Assembly: GCF_019279795.1 (NCBI RefSeq)
Contig: NC_056743.1
Coordinates: 923,348,936 to 923,412,935, forward strand
Direction of reading: 5' to 3'
DNA from: Protopterus annectens
Lineage: Eukaryota > Chordata > Ceratodontiformes > Protopteridae
Length of the DNA: 64,000 nucleotides
The notes beneath the pieces are model-generated. The model did not search any database and was not told where the DNA came from. It saw only the letters and a list, made by a program, of their open reading frames with translations. A program made the translations under genes and the position numbers. Below are positions 26,601-37,847 of the stretch, one piece after another. Within the stretch, counting starts at the first letter, position 1. Every line of letters starts with the position of its first letter.

Positions 26601-26919
26601 ACATGAACATCGTGTTTGTTTCTGATGTCTTACTCTAATGTAATTTTACAAGACATTCTATTTAAGAAGGAGGATGTAGATTAGTGTGTGTGTACAACTT
26701 TAAGAAGCATCCTAGGGGCTTGCACAAGTATATAAATACTGAGCAAGTGTGAGCATGACTTCCATTTTGTAGTAAGCTGTTGAGATGTAAGCATGTATGT
26801 CTGTATAGTCTGTCAGTTAATCTGTTTGTCTATATTTTGTAAAGCTGCTGTCCATCTTGACATGCTTATGTGTAATAAAGCATATAAACAACTACCTTGC
26901 CTGTTCATCATCTATAACA
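23605..26919 (+). mobile_element. Ty3/Gypsy LTR retrotransposon fossil
   Basis: Family parts are readable in order on the plus strand: gag (about 23610-24340), a zinc-knuckle region (about 24340-24480), an aspartic protease with VDTGSKCNV, the start of reverse transcriptase, integrase core (about 25680-26150) and a 3' LTR. The 5' LTR and the beginning of gag are missing. It is broken in several places and not functional. It lies inside DIRS-like sequence. The single LTR prevents dating by LTR divergence. The decay suggests an old copy, but younger than its DIRS-like host. Confidence 0.85.
26675..26919 (+). repeat. 3' LTR of the Ty3/Gypsy fossil
   Basis: About 245 bp, starting TGTAGATTAG just after a purine-rich AAGAAGGAGGA tract and ending TCTATAACA, so it has TG..CA ends. 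It contains a TATATAAATA box (about 26730) and an AATAAA signal (about 26875), in the order expected for U3-R-U5. Confidence 0.75.
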
Positions 26920-27800
26920 GAGAGAGACGGGTGACAGTGCTCCTTAACAAATCCAGGTAAATCTTCCCGGTCTATAGAAATAGAAAAAGGAGACTGGAAG
27001 GTTTTCTCATTATGTTCCCTTTCCCTGGAAATCTCCCTGAAAAATGACCAACTTACACAAGGCATACTAGTCCCCGAAACAGGTTTTCTATCCCAGCTAA
27101 GTAAATAACCTTCACCTGCCTCTTCCCTGGGACTGACAGGAATGTTTCTCCCCTGTCCAACAAAGACATTCCTATGGCCATAGAGGACGTGGCTATCCCC
27201 TGGTCTTTGGTCGCTGTATATGATATATCAAGGGGACCGGGGCAAAGATAAGTGGTCTGAAGAACAAGTGGCCACAGCACAGTCACCTACCAGAGGCTGA
27301 GGCATAACAGAAAATGGCCTGACACCCAAGATTCCCAGGCAGATTACTTGTTCTTGTGGACAGGAGAAAACAAAACAGTGGACACTGGGGTGCTCCATTG
27401 GTAAGCAGAGAAAGAGACCTCAAAACCAGATAGATGAGTCTGGATGAGTCAGTAAAAGGTAAGGTAGAGAAAGTACAGTTTTAGATGATGTTCAAATGAT
27501 CACTGCTGAAGCAGCCCTAGCTATATGAGTTATATCCTGTATAGGATATAGCAGTTGGCCAGCTTCCAGACTTTAAAGTCAGCTTCCACATGCCTAAATT
27601 ATTATTAGTGCAAGTAGAGCTGAAGAAAACCAATAGTTTGGATGTCAAGCCCTTCAGAGCTTTCTTGCCAATGGAAAGGCTAGTGCCCTGAAAGACATCA
27701 ATGCTAGGTAAGTAAAATTCCAAGTCCTCACCCTGGAAATAAAAATATGCAAAAATAAGGGGGATGGCAGGACAAAGTGGCTACTGCAGCAGTGATCACT
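26920..27800 (-). mobile_element. DIRS-like retroelement fossil, part 2 (probable)
   Basis: Sequence between the Gypsy LTR and the tyrosine-recombinase end of the neighbouring DIRS-like copy. It has no clear domain. It is assigned by position and style as the continuation of the fossil at 22600-23604; the assignment and both ends are uncertain. Confidence 0.3.
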
Positions 27801-28944
27801 GAAACGCCTTCCCTACTGTTATGTTAAGTTTACTTACATGACTGTACTATGTTCATCATTTGATACAGATAGACTACTGAAGGATGAGGGATAAGAAGAC
27901 CTTAGAGAATGATCCTACCAAAGCCTGCTCTAAATCTGGAGAAGAAATCTAGTTTGTAGTGCTAGTATATAAACAGGAACATGTTACTGCTTCTCGAATA
28001 CTTCTAGAATCCACCCCTTTTCAAAACGCCACTGATAAAGCTAAGGTCTTGGTAGAGTTAGCCTTGTTGTGTTGGGTATAACAAAAAGTACTAGATTTAA
28101 GACAACCATTTGGAAATAGTCTGCTTTCACATAAGTTGTCCTTTCTTACCTTCATAAGAAATGAATAGCTGATCAGTGTTTCTGAAGGTTTTAGTTCTAT
28201 CAAGATACTATCTGAGTTGTCTGTGGACATTCAGAGTATGAAGAATCTTTTCTCACTTGTTTTTAGAATTTGGAAAGAAGACAGGGAGATGGATAGCTTG
28301 ACTCAAAGTAAACCCGCATATTGCTTTAGTCATAAAGGAAGGATTAGTTTTCAAGTAAACATGATCTTTGTGGAAAATGAGATAAGGTTGCCCTATCATG
28401 AGAGCTTACAGGTCAGAGAGTCTTCTTGTAGAAGTCAAAACAATAAGCAAAACTGTTTTCCATATTATGAACCTCATATCAATCTGGTGGGCTGGTTGAA
28501 ATGGAGCAAGAGTTCATTTTTCCAAAATAAAGTTGAGATCACAAAGAGGTGCCACCTGTTTTCTAGGAGGTGTGGTATATACCATCCTGTTAAAAAACAT
28601 TTTACCATGGAAATGCATCAAAGGGCAAGATTCAAGGGAAAACATGCTGAAATGACAGGAAAATGAACTTTGGTAAAGGAGTAAGAAAGGCCAGATGATA
28701 ACTCACACAAATATTGTAGAGATAGAGAAATACTAGCCTTAAAATTGTCCCGGTTCTTATCTTGGCACCAACTAGAAGATGTTTTCCATTTATTAACATA
28801 TTATTACCAAGTAGCAGGTTTCTTTGCCTCCTTTAATACTTGACACATGTCCTCAGAAAATAAATGCCTAAAAAGTTTTAAGACTCTGTCATCCAAGCAG
28901 TTAGCTAAAGTTGTTTCAAGCTGGGGTGTATCAAACACCCCCAT

Positions 28945-30365
28945 CATAGGTTCATAGGTTCACAGGTGCTTACTAGGCTAACGGCATAAAAGCCTTTACA
29001 AGCCTAGCCAATAATACTCAGGATATGACAATATTATATCTTAATTTCCCAGATATGGGATGGGGTAGTATTAGGGCAGTGGGTCTTCGGGTGGTGGTGC
29101 CCCAAGTCATTTTACAGATTGCCTCTGTCTATAAGGGACATGGGCAGTGCCCTAAGAGTGAGTTTACAGTTTTCCATCCATTTATCCAAATTCTTTTTGA
29201 AGAGAGTGAGGGACAGGCTTGGTTTTACAAACATGGGAAGTTTATTCCATAGACGAGGTAGCCTTTGGGATATGAAGCTGTCTTTCCAGCGAATTCTGTT
29301 AGGGTCACAAACAAGGTTCAGGTCTATGAAACACATAACCTCCGTACAATTTTTCTTGTAAATATGTATTATTTTCATCAGGGCTGGATCAAAGAATGTC
29401 TTGTAGGTCAGGCATAAGTCACCTCTCAATAAATAATATTAGACAAAGTAAAGGGGCAAGGCCTTTAGTCAGTCTGCATAAGACATGTGTCTTACTCTTT
29501 CTGTTTTTTAATGAGAAACCTCTGGGTCCACTCCAATTGGTGCAAGTGCCTGGTTAGGTACATGCAGAAGGAAGCATTGTACTTGATTATGGGCCTGATA
29601 AAGGCAGTACACAATGACACTATGACTTCCTTTGAACATGATGCCATGTCTTTACTTATATGTTGAGCCACACAGAAGGATTTCCTCACCACCATAGCTA
29701 CCTGGTAGTCAAAGTTTGGGTTACTATCTACCTGTGTTCCCAGGTCCCTCACCACTGGGTCTACTTTTAGGAGTGTGCAATCAATATTATAATTTGCAGG
29801 GATATCTGATTTACCAAAGTGTTTGATAACACATTTTTAGCATTTAGTCTTAGACCATGGTTTTGGCAACAGTAGTTTGTCATTTTTAGGCCTGTTTGTA
29901 GGCTATCAGCACTGTTTAGGAATTCAGTGATTGCTCCCAACTTACAGTCTTTGATGAATTTTGTGAGCCAGAGGCCCCCAACATTGGCCTTCACTTCAGA
30001 GAAATACATACCAAACAGAAGGGGTCCCAACACTAGATCCTGTAGGACACTACTAGTAACAGGTTTCTTATCAAAAGTGAATTCACCTATCTGGACAACA
30101 TGTGTCCTGTCAGTGAACCAGTTTGCTATCTGATGATGTAGGGGTTTATGCCTAACTCAGTAAGTTTATCTATGATCCCTGAGTGGGGGATTGTGTTGAA
30201 AGCTTTGGCCAGGTCTAGATAAGTGGTGTGTACCGTTTTACACTCATCCATGGTCCTGGTGACTTTCTTGAAGAAGTCCACCAGATTGAGCAGGCAAGAC
30301 CTCCCTTTGACAAAGACAAATTGGGTCTGGTCCAGTGATTGGAGTTTTCCTGTATCTTGTGTGAG
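28945..30365 (-). mobile_element. CR1-family LINE copy, 5'-truncated, inside the DIRS-like fossil
   Basis: The minus strand starts at the family 3' end (octamer CTATGAAC repeats seen as GTTCATAG at 28948) and runs through reverse-transcriptase remnants. Recognisable pieces are QFVFVKGRSCLLNLVDFFKK, TYLDLAKAFNTIPHSGIIDK (motif A), TKFIKDCKLGAI (motif C; the family FADD box is decayed to FIKD) and LWNKLPMFVKPSLSLTLFKK near the C-terminus. Several frameshifts and stops break the frame. The 5' end is truncated in the reverse transcriptase. Confidence 0.88.
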
Positions 30366-31737
30366 TTCATCTAGTCTGTGAGGAAGTTTTTGGTAATTGC
30401 TCCAGCCATTTCCAAATGAAGAGAAAACTGCTGTTGCCAGGGCCAGAAAAGACTTACCAAAATGATCTTTGGAGAGTCCTTTTGAATTTTCAGTATATTT
30501 CCGGACACTAGTGGAAAGTACAGAAAAGCATGCAGGAACATTCCTGTCCAAGGAAATGAAAATGCGTCTGTTTTCCAGGCCTTCTTGGAGGAGTCATGGA
30601 GCAGAATTTTGCAATCTGTTTGTTGTGAAAAGAGGCAAATACATCTATATGAGGTGTTCCTGCAGTTGGATCAGTTCTCCCTGATAAAATTTCCATTTGT
30701 GAGAGTCTGTTCTAGTCCTGCACAGATTTTCTGCCACAATATTTTGCTTTGGAATTTTAATTGCCTGTACAGTCAGATTGCACTGAATTGCTACATCCCA
30801 AGCTACCATGGCTAGTTTACAGACGGTAAAATTTGGTTCCATCCTGTCTGTTTATGTACCACATCACTGTGGTGTTGTCTGTAACTATCTGTAATAATCC
30901 CGGGGACCATAGATGATTAAGGAGTTGACAGCATTACTGCCAACACCTCTTTTTCATTCATGCGTTTTGGTCTGTACTTTTTGTCCCAAAGATCCTGCAC
31001 TTTAACTTCCACTGACACTGCTCCTCCCGCAAAGTCTAAGGTGTTTGAAGTTACAGACTGTGCTGGAGGTGGAAGGTAAAATGGGAGACCTGGATTCAGA
31101 TAAAACTAGTCTCTCTACCAAGGCAGTTCCCTTTTTACAAATCTTAAATTAGGAATCTGGAATGTCAGGGGGTGATGATGCTACGACCATAATGATTTTA
31201 GGTACCATTGAATATTTCTTGTGTGGGGTCTGGCTAGAGGAATCATGAAAACCACAAATCCAAGCATCCTAAGAAATTCCCCTTGCTGACGTCTTGGACT
31301 GAATGGAAAAAAAACTCAGGAGCAGACCTAGATATAGATCTACTTTTTTTCCATTGGAAGAAAAGCTCTTTGAACTGAGGTATTTAAGAAACACCTCAGG
31401 AAAGCAATCCTGTAAGAGGGAAAGACCTATGGATATTCTCCTGAAACGCCAGTCTGTGAAAGAGGTCTCTAACCTAAGTGAGAGATTTCTGACACTTTGA
31501 AAAAGACTGCAACAATAACAAGTTGCCTAAATATGGAAAACTGTAGGTATCCTGTAGCCTACAATAGGCTATAACTGGAGCTAGACACTTTGTGAACACT
31601 CTTGGAGCAGTGGAAAGCCCAAAGGGTAAGGTAGATAACTGATAATGTGATCTAGACACACAAAACCTTAAGAAAAGTCTGAAGACTGGATGAATAGGGG
31701 TGTGATGATAACCATCTTTTAAACATAAGGACCCCAA

Positions 31738-31972
31738 AAAACTTATGAGGAAGAACAAGAGTTCCTCCTTATCCCTATTTAAGGGCAACTTGGACCAATG
31801 GATAGTTAATCGGAAATTCACTCCTTGTCTGGTGCCTAGGTCTCCGAAGGATAAAGGCAATCACTAAATCACTCTCTACATATATCAAATTTGTGGGTCA
31901 CATTTGGGTTGCATGGCTAGGTTTATAAGGGTCCTAGTGGTCAATAGCTTAGTATACACCTATGAACCTGCA
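31738..31972 (+). mobile_element. CR1-family LINE, short 3' fragment in the DIRS-like fossil
   Basis: The plus strand translates SSSLSLFKGNLDQWIVNRKF then TPCLVPRSPKDKGNH and a stop, the family C-terminus. The 3' UTR follows with TGGCTAGGTTTATAAGGGTC and ACCTATGAACC. Opposite in orientation to its DIRS-like host. Confidence 0.85.
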
Positions 31973-32999
31973 AACAGGTCATGAAGTGAAAGCATTTTGA
32001 ACTTGGGCACTATCACATACTGGTTTGGAAAGAAAGGTTCAGAACTGGTCTCCACACATTTTCTTTCTCTGGCACCAGAAATATTCTTGAGTTAAAACCT
32101 CTTCCTAGCTGGAAAGGAGAAACTGTTTCTATTACCTCTTCTGAAAGCATATGCTGTAGGACAGGAGAGAGAAGAGAGTTTTGGATGGGTGAATATGGAA
32201 TAATTCCCTGGAACGGAGGGATTTCTTCCCACTGCCATCTGTAATCAGTCTCAGAACCCACTTATCTGAAAGAATCTGTTGCCAAAGAGAGAAATGGAGA
32301 TTCACACTTTCTAGAAGGGATGAGGGATTGCCAGGGTGGGAGGAGAAGGAAAGGTATTGTATACAGTATAGTCATTCTGACTTATTCAACTGTCATTTGT
32401 GCTAGGGGGGGGGTCTGCTTTCCTTTTGGAAAATCCTTGCCATTGTTTTTAAATATCTGCTTACCAGCATTTTGCTGAGACTGTTTACTTTGTTTATTGC
32501 CAAAATTGGACAATGAGCAAAAAATCCCTTGGAAATTTTAAAAAGGAGGGCTGAACATTTTGACAGATTTCTTGTATCAGCTACCCCTCTTATTACTTTT
32601 TTGATAACCTCTGCAGCAGAAGATCCAAAGATTAAATCTCAATCCAAAGAATAATGTAAAATTTAATTTGTTTACGTCTTTTGCACAGTTCTGAGAACAT
32701 AGCCGGGCAAACCTCCTGGATGCAGTATCTACAGAGTCGCACACAAAGTTTAAACAATGAGTAAGTGACTTGAGATATTGAAAAAAAATAAACTAGACAA
32801 AGCAGATCTTTCCTTGAAGGAGGGTACTGCAGTTAAAACATTCTTCAAAACTCCACAATTAGTCAGAATGAACTTTAATTTATGAGCCTAAAAATTCAAA
32901 ATTCTAAAAATTAAAGTTGGAGAAGTAGTTTTGTTGAGGCTCAGTAACCCACCCCTTAGGTTCGCACAGGAATGGGTATGGCCTGTGTGACTGACAAGG

Positions 33000-33370
33000 C
33001 GAAGCTTCAATATGCAAATGTGCCATGACTGACACAGAATGCAGATTTGACCGTGACATCATGCATACATTTCGTCGACAGCAGCTTACATTCAACAGTA
33101 GTATTCACAACTGCCAAACACAGTTTATTACAGAAAAAGCAAGTAATCAGTGGCTTTTCATTCTGAAGCAGCTGTTTTCACATGTCTGTATGGGTTTTTA
33201 CTTGAGAAGCACATTTAAATTGTACTATTTTGTAATCTTCCTTTGGCAGAAACAGTTACTTGCAGTAGCACAATTTTGTATAATAAAACAACGGGGAAAA
33301 GAAATAATACTGTGTTTTGGGTTGGCATCCCTTTCAGAAGTTTATATTTCTCTGGTTTATGAGAAAATAG
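33000..33370. other. Intron 2 sequence without recognised elements
   Basis: A plus-strand open frame (33025-33465) runs through it but has no recognisable domain. Confidence 0.4.
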
Positions 33371-34470
33371 GTATGTTTGTGTTCACTGCGCAAACTAACA
33401 CACTTATACTGTGTAGTCTCTGCAGTAAGCAAATACAATGGAAAAAAATAAGAATGTGTTTTTAAGGGGTGGTTTGACTTCAGAAGGTGATATTAATGAT
33501 ATATGATTATATACATGATAAACAATCTATGTTTTGGAGGGTTCACTGTATTATAAGACACTTTAACTGTGTAGTCTCTGCAGTAAGCAGACAAGCATTG
33601 CATTATTTTTCATAATCATAATACTAAAAGACAATAATAACTGCAGTAATAAAAAGAAAAAAAATGATAGTACTCAAAAGGGAAGAGATAAGCACAGAAA
33701 CCCTAACTCTAACAAAAAAGAAGAATGTGTTTTTAAGGGGTGGTTTCACTTCAGAAGTTGGTATTAATGATATATGAATATATGGTTCACTTTATAACAT
33801 TGAAATCCTGAAATGTCGAATTTCAGTATCTCGAAGCTATAAAGTCGAATGTTAAAAATAGCGAACGTTCATAATCGCGAATTTGACGTATGTTGAAAAT
33901 ATGTCGAATTCGCGGTTATGAAGTTGCACTATGTAATGTACAGGTTTGTGTTTTGTTGGTGCGCGGTGCCGTGTTTGGATGTAGGTGTTATGTCAGGTAA
34001 GTGAGTGTTTTGTAAGGGTTTTGAGTGGGAGTTAGAGTGTGTGTGAGGGATTGGAGAATGTGCGTGTGTGAGTGAGCTTTTGTGTTGTGTTTGTGCGATC
34101 TCGGAGTTAGTATATATAAGTAGGGGGTGTGGGCAGCCCCTCATATAGTGCAGGGGTGCTTGCCCCCCTGCTTATGTGTATGTGAGTTGTGTATGTGTGT
34201 TGTTTTTTTGTTTATGTTGTGATGTGGGTGTTGTGTTGTATGTTTAGTGTAGTGTGTGCGGTGTTTTCGGTTATGTGGTTTCGCGGTTTTTGTTTGTCAG
34301 TGTTTTGTGGATTTGGTTTTATAGTCTTGAGATACTGAAATTCGATATTTCAGCATTTCGAGGTTATAAAGTGAATCCAATTATATATATATGATAAAAA
34401 AGGTATGTTTTGGGGGGTTTACTGCATTATAAGACACTTCTACTGTGTAGTCTTGCAGTAAAAATGGAAT
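33370..34470 (+). repeat. Local duplication of a roughly 150-bp segment
   Basis: The block AAGAATGTGTTTTTAAGGGG..TATTAATGATATATGA..ACTGTGTAGTCT occurs at about 33449-33595 and again at 33722-34455, the second copy split by the MITE. A third partial copy of its end (GTTCACTGCG..ACTGTGTAGTCTCTGCAGTA) lies at about 33380-33430. This is a segmental tandem duplication of unknown origin. Confidence 0.85.
33784..34378. mobile_element. MITE-like DNA transposon, 595 bp, about 60-bp terminal inverted repeats
   Basis: The left end GGTTCACTTTATAAC..GAAAT.CTGAAAT.TCG and the reverse complement of the right end (34318-34378) match over about 60 bp with a few mismatches, including the block TCGAATTTCAGTATCTC. 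A second inverted pair lies inside (33868-33887 with 33903-33922, around TCGCGAATT). The interior is TG-rich with clusters of CpG unusual for this window and has no transposase frame. The flanks are AT-rich, so the 7-8-bp target duplication is ambiguous. Superfamily unassigned. Confidence 0.85.
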
Positions 34471-34689
34471 GGTTTAGGTGTGTCTGTGTATATAAGGTTA
34501 TGGATTTTTTTTTTTTGTGTAATTGATCATAACCCATAAACTTATATGCAAACAGATATCCCCTAAACCCCATGTACCAACCCAGTGTCTTGTATCAGGA
34601 GACAAAATGTTGCTGTCAATTAGTAAATGTAATAATTCTGCTGGTGTGCCCATATACTCTTAACTACCTTACTAAACCTAATGAATTGC
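34471..34689. other. Intron 2 sequence without recognised elements
   Basis: Short AT-rich spacer with a T12 run near 34508; nothing recognised. Confidence 0.4.
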
Positions 34690-34842
34690 ACCCCTTTAGC
34701 CATCAAAGGTTTGAGGTTGTTATAATGGTTAACAGACACAAGGTACAGGGTTTGATTCTAATATTTGAAAGCAAAATTAACTAGTCTTAAAATGGCCCAG
34801 GAGTGTGACTAGTCATGTATTTAGCTATGAACCTACCCACTC
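34690..34842 (+). mobile_element. tRNA-type SINE with CR1-like tail (family S2), copy 1
   Basis: TTATAATGGTTAACAGACAC and GGGTTTGATTCTA correspond to A- and B-box regions. The copy ends in TATTTAGCTATGAACCTACC, which matches the CR1 tail with its CTATGAAC octamer. Confidence 0.6.
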
Positions 34843-34851
34843 GTATTTACT

Positions 34852-34915
34852 GGGGTCAGTGTCGCAATGGATACAGATTACAAGACTGTAGGTTCAACTC
34901 CTGCCTGGGTGGGTT
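34852..34915 (+). pseudogene. tRNA-Arg-like relic lacking the anticodon arm
   Basis: TCAGTGTCGCAATGGATA matches the start and D arm of arginine tRNAs (..CAGTGGCGCAATGGATAA..), and GTAGGTTCAACTCCTGCCTG the T arm. Between them only about 12 bases remain, too few for an anticodon arm. It is either a decayed tRNA pseudogene or the head of another SINE. Confidence 0.5.
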
Positions 34916-34939
34916 GACAGATCTTTTTTTTTGGGAGGG

Positions 34940-35085
34940 GGGCAAAGTTGGCATAATGATTACGTGCTTTACCTCGCAGATACAAGGTACAGGGTTTGAT
35001 TCTAGCCTATGGTTATTGGCTACACTTAAATTAATCTGCAAACTGATAGCTTACTATTTACCCATGAACCTATGAAATAGTTGTA
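34940..35085 (+). mobile_element. tRNA-type SINE with CR1-like tail (family S2), copy 2
   Basis: The head GTTGGCATAATGATTACGTG has an A-box-like start, with the B box GGGTTTGATTCTA 40 bp on. The 3' end GATAGCTTACTATTTACCCA then TGAACCTATGAA resembles the CR1 3' end (AATAGCCTAGTACCTACC then TATGAACCTATGAA), so CR1 reverse transcriptase probably mobilised it. Confidence 0.7.
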
Positions 35086-35339
35086 TCTTGATGGATTTTG
35101 TTTTTTCCTAAGGCAAATCCTCATGGGCACCTATTCCTGTTTATGTACCGCCCCTGGCTAGTTTTACTATGATAATACAGAAAGCCAGTTCCGCTCTGAA
35201 GAGCTGTATATTTCTTTACCCGCTATTCCCTCTTTTTTTGACCATGTAATGTAACTCATTTTCTTCCTTACACTCCACACTTTTCTCTACATTTTCTGCC
35301 TGCTTTGTATCTACTTTCATCCATATCTGTGCACTCATC

Positions 35340-35960
35340 CATCCATTCAGATACTTCAAGCACTGGCAATAATGTCTTTCTAGCCTGACAATATGCAGAA
35401 AAAGTCATTCCCATAATAAGTGTCCAGGTTGATTTTAAAAGTATTTAAACTATTGCTTGCTTTAATATAATTTGGTAGTCTATTCCATGCATCAGCTGCA
35501 CTGAGAATCAATTAGTACACTTCACTTTCTCTTTTTCATAGATGACGGTTATCATAAAGTAGGAAAGAATCAGACCAATATTCCCAGAGTTAGTTGTCTC
35601 TAAATGCCCTATATACCCGAATATGGTCTCCTGCTAAATATCCATATGAGAGACTGTACAAGTTCAGGTATTTTAGTTTATCTTAAATCTACATCCATGG
35701 ATGCCTTTGATATATTTCTGCTGTACTCCTTCCAGTTTACTCATGCTTTTTATTTGTAATGTTTTCATACTGTTATTCCATACTCGGGTTTGAGTCTAAT
35801 GTAACTAACAAACAATGACTTCATCGTTCCTGATTTCCCTGACTTTATAAATCTGTTTATAACTATATTTATATAAGTATTATTAACCAATTGGTTGAGT
35901 ATGATTAGAAAAACTCACAGCTGGATCATCCCATATAGCCTGGTAATATTCATCCTCGGT
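35340..35960 (-). mobile_element. LINE fragment of a further CR1/L2/Rex-like family
   Basis: Minus-strand frames read SYIRLKPEYGITV and then SAADAWNRLPNYIKASNSLN followed by TFKINLDTYY, the typical end of CR1/L2/Rex-group reverse-transcriptase proteins. It differs from the CR1 family found elsewhere in the window (WNRLPIYVKQ). Multiple stops and frameshifts; only the C-terminal third survives. Confidence 0.7.
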
Positions 35961-36329
35961 GCAAGTGAAGGATGTATTTTTGTTGTTTCCTCACTTTCAA
36001 AGCTTGGTGATCTATCATCATTTCTTGTTAGATTATAAGTGCTGCATCAATGTATTTCAAGTAATGTTCTGCTGGTTAAAATGTGCATAGCGTGTTGCAT
36101 TGCCAGCTTTGGCACGCTACAAATATTTATGCGGCCAAGCAAGCAGAATGAATGATTAGTTGGGAGTGCTTAGTACCGTGGCCGTGATGCTGGGTGTCAG
36201 GTGGGATTGGGGCAAGGCTTGCTAATGCGCATCTGGTGGGTTAGCGATCCTCAACAAAATCACAGAAGCATACACCTTTTCCCCAAAATTATTGATTGTG
36301 TACTACCATGTCCAAAAGGGAATGATTAG
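35961..36329. other. Intron 2 sequence without recognised elements
   Basis: Nothing supported; slightly GC-richer patch at about 36110-36240. Confidence 0.4.
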
Positions 36330-37370
36330 AATTAATAAAATGCTCAGCAGCAGCTGGATTAACTAAACCTATAGGTTCTAGGTCAGGTCTGGGAGGAGAG
36401 TATAAACATTTGAAAAAATGAGAAACTTTGTACATTCAGTCTGCTTTCTTAGGTGCAGCAGGCTAGCTATCAGGAAACCACAGGCTGTGATAAACACATC
36501 TTCCAATGCTGACAGCAGTGGGGTGATGGGAGTGGGGGTTCTGGGAATTCCATTTGTAACATTTCTTAGTATTTTCTAAGGACTGAGAAACCTTAGTTTT
36601 CTCCCACTTAAAGGACTGGCATAATCTGGAAATAGTCTCTGAGAAAGAGAATCCTTGCCAGGGGAGATTTAGATACATGCTCTCCTCTGAGTCTGAATCA
36701 AAATCAAATTCCTCTCCAAACTTAGTTTCTTAAATCTCTTCAGGAAAAGAGGAGTCCCTTTTTCTTTTACCAGAAAAACCTGATAAGAAGGATCAATAGT
36801 CTGTTCAAGACTCTGTGCCAGACTTAATAAACTACTCTTGTCCAGTGAAACTGGTGCACGAGGAGCTACATGTTTAGTTTTCTGTTTCTTTTGAGTGGAA
36901 AGTTGGGACAAATATGATTATTAATGGCAGCAACAGCTTCCCCATGACAAAGGGCCAGGGGTCTGTATGACTTGGCAAATGGCCTTCTTCCTACCTTTAA
37001 GCTTTTGCCTCTGCATGATGAATAGGCTGATGAGGTTCTCACATCAAGCAGTGAGTGAGTGGTGCAAAGAACTCTCACCCTGCTTGGGGAACAAACAAGT
37101 CTTACTTTCCATACAGAGGAACCAATGGGCCAAATGGGAGCAGGAAAGGCAGCCACAGGGCAGAGTCATGTGGATGAAAAAGAAAATTCACAGGCTTGTT
37201 GGATGGATCCCTTTCAAGCAATACAGGGAGTGCTGAAGGAACTGATCACTGGGACAAAGAAGGGATTTTTTTGTCAGTATACAGAAGTACTCCAAATGAT
37301 ATCAGGCTGAGGACTGATACAGTTGGTGAAGGCTGTATACATCAATCTCTTTCAGCACACCCCTCACTGT
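36330..37370 (-). mobile_element. DIRS-like fossil fragment (gag side, probable)
   Basis: Minus-strand frames include SLDKSSLLSLAQSLEQTIDP and resemble, in style and position of short pieces, the gag-side sequence of the other DIRS-like fossils here. No reverse-transcriptase motif is present. Broken. The family assignment is tentative. Confidence 0.35.
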
Positions 37371-37695
37371 AACCTCTACTAGTAGCAGTGATCTATCAAT
37401 CACACACCTTTACCTGCACCATGTATCTAGGGGTACCATTCAAACCCTTAATAAATTCATGGTAAATGTGTATGATGTCTGGTGCACTGTGCATTCTACA
37501 ACAGAATTTCATGACACTCTTTATACCTATTGTAATCAGGCAGTAAGAAGCCTGCAACATGAATAAGAAGTTCTTGAATTTCATAGTCCAGTCCCTGATG
37601 TCCCATCTGTCTTCTTTATATCCTGTACACTTTAATGGTTTTAGACCCTGTAAGATGGTTATTACAACTGTCTTCAAAATACTTTTCTGCAATTT

Positions 37696-37714
37696 CACAC
37701 ACACACATGCACAC

Positions 37715-37762
<48 letters not shown>

Positions 37763-37773
37763 GCGCACGCACG

Positions 37774-37843
<70 letters not shown>
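37696..37843. repeat. (AC)n microsatellite, 148 bp
   Basis: Near-continuous AC repeat with a few G substitutions (CACGCACGCGCACGCACG around 37757-37780). It lies about 85 bp downstream of the exon 2 donor, in intron 2. It generates Cys/Val and His/Thr open frames that are not genes. Confidence 0.98.

Positions 37844-37847
<4 letters not shown>

Larger units (their letters stand above)
27960..33000 (-). mobile_element. DIRS-like (tyrosine-recombinase) retroelement fossil
   Basis: Read on the minus strand, from high to low coordinates: a gag-like zone (about 33000-32300), reverse transcriptase (about 32260-31470, with the DIRS-type PFGLSTAPRVFTKCLAPV motif), RNase H (about 30900-30500, DNTTVMWYINRQ and TPHIDVFASFHNKQ), and a tyrosine-recombinase part (about 28900-27960, KGVDSRSIREAVTC). 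It is broken by many changes and also by two CR1 insertions (28945-30365 and 31738-31972). Flanking inverted or split repeats were not identified. Old. Confidence 0.7.

Noticed and set aside
28217-28666. Plus-strand 149-codon open frame
   Set aside because: Lies antisense within the recombinase end of the DIRS-like fossil; the minus strand carries the family similarity.
34852-34915. Functional tRNA-Arg gene
   Set aside because: No room for an anticodon arm between the D and T arms.
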